Source: Scalesia atractyloides
Taxonomy: Eukaryota; Streptophyta; Magnoliopsida; Asterales; Asteraceae
Assembly: GCA_947069175.1 (NCBI GenBank)
Contig: CAMTDV010000017.1
Location: 37,271,126-37,335,125, forward strand
Length of the DNA: 64,000 nt
Direction: 5' to 3'
The notes under the pieces are model-generated. The model was not told where the DNA came from and did not search any database. It worked only from the letters and a program-made list of their open reading frames with translations. Position 1 is the first letter of the stretch; every line of letters begins with the position of its first letter. Both the position numbers and the translations under genes were made by a program. Positions 58,680 through 64,000 of the stretch are shown here, piece by piece.

Positions 58680-59290
58680 ATTCATACCTTCGTTATTAAA
58701 ATCACGTAGGAAAGTTCGAGTCGAACTTTGACTAGACCATATTAATCAGAACTGAAAGTCAAACAAAAAGTCAAATTGTTTGATTTTCAGTTGATAACTA
58801 GCTAAATAAATGAAATTAACCAGAAAGGAAGAACAGGCTTGAAGACTACTAAGAACTCTTATAAACCAACTCCTAACTCTAGAGAAGCTCCAAGAGAGAT
58901 TTATAGTGAAAATTGGAAAGGTGTGAGTAAAATGGATGAACTTCACACCTATTTATACTAATCCAAATGCTCCCAATTCATGACAAGTGTTACCAGGAGT
59001 CATTAGGAGCTGATTAGTGGTATAAAACATGGAGAAAGGAGGAGAAGAGTGGCACAATTCGGTGCTTGGTGGCAAAGTAGCAGGCTGCAGTTGCAAATTG
59101 CTTCTTTGCTGTCTCAGCACCTCTTATGGACCGTAAGAGTGGTGCCTTATGGTACGTAAAGACCCCTGGTGTGTTTCTGTTTTAAATACCCCTTGTGGAC
59201 CTTATGGGACACCCCTTACAAACCGTAAGGGATACCCCAATTAGATAACTTAACATTCAAATCGAGTCATGTCCTTTTTCCCACGAGTCA
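58680..59290 (-). repeat. Gypsy LTR remnant (related to LTR C)
   Basis: Minus-strand TATA (58950-58957) and palindrome-like units CTTATGGACCGTAAG (59127), TTATGGTACGTAA (59147) and TTACAAACCGTAAGG (59216), in the same order relative to TATA as in LTR C (17322-17521). No ends found. Confidence 0.65.
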
Positions 59291-60393
59291 GGAGAAAAAT
59301 GGAGCATAAGATGCTAGGGTCGGATTATATTAATATATGAAATTTTATTTATTAAAAATAAAAACACTTTAATTACATTAAAAATTTTAAAAACAAGTTA
59401 GAATCCACGTCATAACTGGACGTTAACATCAAATGAAAGGGATAAAAGAAACAAAAATTCACATCATCACGGTTACCTATGAAATAGATGAAAAAACCCT
59501 TAATTTTAATAAAAAAATGAATGTTGAGTGATCTAATTGGAACACATTTGAAACTTAAGTGACCTAATTGGAACACTTTTAAAACTTGGTTACTATTCTA
59601 TAAAGTTACCCCTAATAATTAAAGTTACGGTTTTATGTACTATTAGATTTTAGTCCACCGTATACAAGTTTACAACTATATCTATACGTTCTAGCCCAAT
59701 CATGCCAATTAAAAAATTAACATCAAATCTAAAAATTAAACCCTAAACCGTTAAACGACATTCTGCTCATTACCTCAATATCTCACTTTGAGTCGATCGT
59801 CTCCTAATCTCAACGTCATTGCTTGTGCAATTGATCATAACATTATTATTCATAATAAAAAATTTTGCCATGAAATGTGTCTGTTTTTAAAGTCATAAAA
59901 ACTTGAGACCCAACATTGTCACTATCTTTCTCCGCTAATTTAAAATCGGTTGACACAGTTGTCAAAATCACTCGAAGTTCGCTCGGAATATTAATTGCTC
60001 GTAGAATGCTCGTTTGATTTGAGGCTCGGTTTAAATGAGCTGCTCCACTCTGTTCGGTTTGTAAACGAGCCAAGCAGTAGCAAAGTTCTGCTCGGCTCAT
60101 GAACAGCCCTAGCCCGGTACAAACCGGTTCAACTAATTGAACTATTTCAAAGCCCAACCCAGTATGATTTATAAAACAAATTTTAAAACATTGCCTCTAA
60201 CCCTACTACTAAATCTATACATTTGACTTTCAACCTCCAACAAAGCTTGATACGTAGACCACAACACATAACCTTATATAGGATCACACGGACAACTATA
60301 ATGAATGTTAACCTCAATCCCAACTGGGAGTCATCTTAATAAATTCTTTGAAGTCTAACATAAACTACATTTCACTTGACTTTTACTAATGAA
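59291..60393. other. Gene-free stretch
   Basis: AT-rich. At 60000-60110 repeated GCTCG/GAGC words (GGCTCGG, GAGCTGCTC, CTCGGCTC) suggest part of a dispersed non-coding repeat. Confidence 0.45.
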
Positions 60394-61806
60394 CTAGATT
60401 TATACCCATGCCACGCGTTGCGGCGGTAACGTCGTGTTTGTAACTTCGTTACATGAGATAAGATGATGAAATTCACGTGTGGTGCCAATACGTGACGTGA
60501 CACATTACTTTGTTACACACAGCACGTTAGTGACATTAATCGTGGTTAGACATAGATAAAAAAGTATAATGTCTCATATGTTGTGGTATAAAGTAGTAAT
60601 TTTTTGAAGTGTTAGAGAATATGAGGTGTGAAGATATTGAGTAGAAAATTAATCAAGGGTCAAATTTGTTAAATAACAAAAGTTAGGGATCAATATGTCA
60701 AGATCAAATGTGTAAAGTCTATAAATTTGAGGTTAAAAAATAAAATTTCAGACCATGTTCTACTGGTTTATAAATCAATAGGTTATAACCCCGTGTATTA
60801 CACGGGTTGAATAAATAAATTTTATATACTAAAAAACAACATATCTTTAAAAACCTCCTTTATTGCACGGGTTATATAAATGTAATTTTATATATTTAAA
60901 AAATTATATAGGAACCATATTGTACGGGTTGAATAAATGTAATTTTATATACCAAATAATAAAAAAAGTTATATCTTTAAAACCATGTGTATTACACGGA
61001 GTGAATAAATGTGGTATTGTTTACCAAATAATAAAAAGTTATATCTTTAAAAACCCTCGTGTATTACATAGCTTGAATGAAATTGATTTTTTATCTTTAA
61101 AAACCCCCGTTTATTACACTGCTTGAATAAAATCGATTTTATGTACCAAATAATAAGAAAATTATATTTAAAGAAAAATTAATGGATATACTCGGTACAC
61201 GATAGGTGTGATGATTGCGGAAATGATTATTGAAAAGAAGATACAGTGGTCAAACATGTTATTCAAGAAGCAAACAAGCAGCCATTTGAGTGATAAAATA
61301 TAAATCATATTTAAAAAACCCGTAATAAATCTAATTTAAAAAAAACTAAGACTTTGTTATTATTAGTAAAATCAATGAATTTATTTTCGTAATTTTGTTT
61401 TGTATTTTTTTATTATAAAGTGCATATTATACGTATAATTATATTATGTCTTAAGTTATTGATGTCATTTAAAATGTTTTTTCATTTTATGTTTAGCATT
61501 ATATATACTATGGTAAAAGTTAAAGTTTATTAGAGTTATAAATGAGAAGTATACATTAAATTTAAAATAAATAAGTAGGAGAGATTAAACAAAATAATAT
61601 TTAGTAGGAGAGTTATATATAATTAACTAAAAGAGATTTAACTAAATAATAATTATCAATAAGATATTAAACTAAATAATATTTAATAGGATGGTTATCT
61701 ATAATTAATTAAAAGAAATTAAACTAAAATAATAATTATCCATAAGACATAGCCTAATATGATGACAAATGTTCCATAAGTGGTTTCTTTTATTATATAG
61801 TATAGA
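60394..61806 (-). mobile_element. Non-autonomous Helitron, about 1.4 kb
   Basis: On the minus strand it starts A|TCTATACTATATAATAAAAG (TC at 61806-61805) and ends with a GC hairpin region (CCGCCGCAACGCGTGGC, about 60406-60422) followed by CTAG|T (60397-60394). The 5' TC, 3' CTRR, subterminal hairpin and insertion between A and T are the Helitron hallmarks. No Rep-helicase ORF is present. Confidence 0.85.
60785..61160. repeat. Tandem repeat in the Helitron, unit about 50-80 bp
   Basis: Six imperfect units opening near 60790, 60856, 60915, 60984, 61054 and 61105, each with a CCCGTGTATTACACGGGTTG-like palindrome, then GAATAAATGTAATTTTATAT and ATATCTTTAAAA. Confidence 0.85.
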
Positions 61807-61844
61807 TTTACTTAGTAGTAGTAATTAAATACTTTAAGATTCAA

Positions 61845-62275
61845 GTTGCATGTGATAAGATATGTATATTAAGTATAATAACCAAATATATTAAGAAAGT
61901 AAAAAAAGTTGCATGTGATAAGATATGTATATTAATTATAATAACTAAATATATTAAGAAAGTAAATAAAAAAAGAAAAACAAATGCAGCATTATTAATT
62001 ATAATAACTAAATATATTAAGAAAGTAAAAAAAACAAATGCAGCATTAAGAAAATATTAAGATATGTATATTAATTATAATAACCAAATATATTAAGAAA
62101 GTAAAAAAAAAGTTGCATGTAATAAGATATGTATATTAATTATAATAACTAAATATATTAAGAAAGTAAATAAAAAAAGAAAAACAAATGCAGCATTATT
62201 AATTATAATAACCAAATATATAAAGAAAGTAAAAAAAAAAACAAATGCAGCATTAAGAAAATAGTAAGAAGGAAC
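61845..62275. repeat. Complex tandem repeat
   Basis: The phrase TATTAATTATAATAACTAAA with AGAAAGTAAA, alternating with AAGTTGCATGTGATAAGATA or CAAATGCAGCATTA, recurs six or more times. Longer blocks (for example 61921-62000 and 62110-62200) repeat as wholes, so it is higher-order. Confidence 0.85.
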
Positions 62276-62435
62276 GAATGGCAACATTAAGAAATTGGGC
62301 CTGGCCCAGAACATAAAACAAAAACAAATTACAGAGAAACCGAGTGTTAGTGGAATCGAACTTGCGCCATGGGTGTGAAGAAACGAAAGGGGGACCACTT
62401 TGACAAATATCAACACTTGTGTAAATGTTGGAAAA

Positions 62436-63630
62436 TCTTATATATATAGAAAAAGCCTGAGAAAGTTGGTTGATGTCAAAGGCACCGACCTTTTACTTTA
62501 AGGTTTATAAATTTAATTGAATTTCCAATACTTACAATCACAAGATGCCGGCGGCAATAGTAAGTTACATTAATTGGATACAAAGTGCGTTGGGAATAGT
62601 GTCAGGCACTTGCTTGACACTTCGCTATTAGTTCAATCAATTTACGATTTTATCCCCAGCTTAAAATTACGATTTCGCTCTCATTCAGAATTACGTTTTT
62701 CCCCCAACTTCAATATTAAATTACGATTTTGCACTCAGCTACAAAATTACGATTATCTTAGTTCAAAATTACGATTTTATCCCCTGTTTAAATTTATAAT
62801 TTTGCCCTAATGTCAAAATTACGATTTTGCCTCCAGTTTAAAATAAAACTATACTTTTGTCCCCCAGCTAAAAATTACAATTTTTCCCTCGGTTCACAAG
62901 TTTGATTTTGGCCCCAGTTTAAAATTAAATTATGGTTTTGCCCCAGCTTAAAGTTATGGGTTTGCTCTAAGTTTAAACATATGATTTTTCCCTTGTTTGA
63001 AAATTATAATTTTGCCCTAAGTTCACGATTACTTGTTTACCCCCAGTTTAAAATAAAATTATGGTATTGGCCCTGCTCAAATTACAATTTTGCCCTCAGT
63101 TCAAAATTTTGATTTTTACCCCAAGTTCAAAATAAATTTACGGTTTTGTCCCCAGCTTAAATTACGATGTTGTCCTTAGTTCAAACAGTCTAGCACCCCT
63201 CCATTAGTCAGGGTATATTACAATTTTACCCCAAGTTTAAATTTATGATTTTGCCCCTGTACAAAATTTCAATTTTGTCCATATTTAAATTTACAGTATG
63301 CCATCGCTTTAGCTTTTGACAAATTACGATTTTACCCCAGTCAAAAAATATAATTTTGCCCTAAGTTAAAAATTACATGTTGCCATCATTTTACTTTTTT
63401 TAGCAAAACTATAGAAGTATTTTGTTTTAATTTGTTGACTCGTTTTAATTTTTCTCGTGTCAATGAGCTCTCTAAAACTCGGTCATTAGTCCTGAAAAAT
63501 TACAGTTTTTCCTCGAGCTCAAAATTACGTTTTAGTTTTTTTTTCCTAGCAAAACTATAGTAATAGTTTTTTTAACTAATTGAGAATTATTCGGCCTATC
63601 GCCCCGCAACGCGGGCGGGGCATCAACTAG
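62436..63630 (+). mobile_element. Probable second Helitron
   Basis: The 3' end is convincing: hairpin GCCCCGCAACGCGGGCGGGG (63601-63620) then ATCAACTAG|T with CTAG at 63627-63630. The 5' end is proposed at A|TCTTATATATATAGAAAAAG (62436); other starts are possible. It is non-coding and largely filled by a minisatellite. Confidence 0.65.
62640..63540. repeat. Minisatellite AAAATTACGATTTTGCCCCC
   Basis: About 25 imperfect copies of (C)AAAATTACGATTTTGCCCTC-AGTTT at roughly 25-45 base spacing. Variation lies in the C run and in TTACG/TTATG. Confidence 0.9.
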
Positions 63631-63659
63631 TATACCTACAATTCTAAGTTAAATGTACA

Positions 63660-63929
63660 GTAACTTTATTAATATTTTATTCAACTATTTTAATTCGAGT
63701 AAATTGTCATTTTAGTCCCTGAGGTTTGTCTAAATTTGTCATTTTAGTCCAAATAGTTTTTTTCGCCTCTGGGTCCCTGACTTTTCCATTTTGTTGTCAT
63801 TTTGATCATATTAACTAACTCCGTCTAAAAGCCCCAGTTTTAGTCAGGGTATTTTTGGCATTTTTGTTTTAAACTTTTCAACTTGCCATTTTGATCCAAT
63901 ACTTATTTTACATTAAAAAAATAAAAGAA

Positions 63930-63932
<3 letters not shown>
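63660..63932. repeat. Dispersed repeat fragment with TTTTAGTCCCTGAGGTTTG
   Basis: TCATTTTAGTCCCTGAGGTT, TTTGTCATTTTAGTCC and TTGCCATTTTGATCC are words common in plant dispersed repeats, also seen in the intron 2 block at 52622. The class is not determined. Confidence 0.5.

Positions 63933-63961
<29 letters not shown>
63933..63961. repeat. (AT)n microsatellite
   Basis: About 14 AT units. Confidence 0.97.
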
Positions 63962-63964
<3 letters not shown>

Positions 63965-64000
63965 CAAATACAATTACTTTGTCTCCATTCTTTCCCCTTT

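Noticed and set aside
60863..61126. 87-codon ORF with internal repeats
   Set aside because: Translation of the Helitron tandem repeat; no match in any known family and AT-driven composition.
62093..62416. 107-codon minus-strand Phe-rich ORF
   Set aside because: Produced by a tandem AT-rich repeat; no protein-like signal.

Overview
The window looks like plant nuclear DNA, most likely a eudicot and probably Asteraceae. The family guess comes from the style of the Ty3-gypsy and Athila-like repeats and cannot be proved from sequence alone. About four fifths of it is nested transposable elements. I see only one host gene: an intron-bearing amino-acid permease of the AAP family at 50688-56390, on the + strand. 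There is no operon, CRISPR array, phage or bacterial system here.

Positions 1-50099 are a stack of insertions. A decayed Copia 3' end (1-1403) is followed by pieces of a LINE on the + strand: reverse transcriptase pieces at 3200-3557 and 16460-17080, and a zinc-finger tail with poly(A) at about 49475-50099. Between the first two pieces sits a partial Gypsy LTR (element A, 3558-5126 and 16105-16455). A is split by a whole minus-strand Tekay-like Gypsy (element B, 5127-16099), whose gag is split by a solo LTR (11143-13447, target duplication AGCAG). After the second LINE piece comes a + strand Gypsy (element C, from 17081). Its 5' LTR is split by a complete 10.5 kb Gypsy (element D, 19684-30160, target duplication CTCGG). 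C continues with PBS, an extra ORF, gag, protease, RT and RNase H to 37852. There it is cut by a minus-strand Athila-like element (G, 37853-about 49450), whose ORF is split by element E (41339-48776, target duplication CACCT). All TE coding regions carry stops or frameshifts.

Positions 50100-56504 are the permease gene: seven exons whose introns hold foldback MITEs and microsatellites. The frame has a TGA 38 codons before the expected end, and one intron has a GC donor. It is either a truncated allele or a recent pseudogene.

Positions 56505-64000 are AT-rich intergenic DNA with a SINE 3' end, an LTR remnant, a 1.4 kb minus-strand Helitron with canonical ends, a probable second Helitron filled with a minisatellite, and tandem repeats.

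The most notable signals are two. First, arrays of short perfect or near-perfect palindromes sit next to the TATA box in several LTR families, with a different palindrome in different families and an almost exact 40-bp period in one group. Second, element E carries, just inside its 5' LTR, a 0.7 kb copy of the DNA that flanks its 3' LTR.
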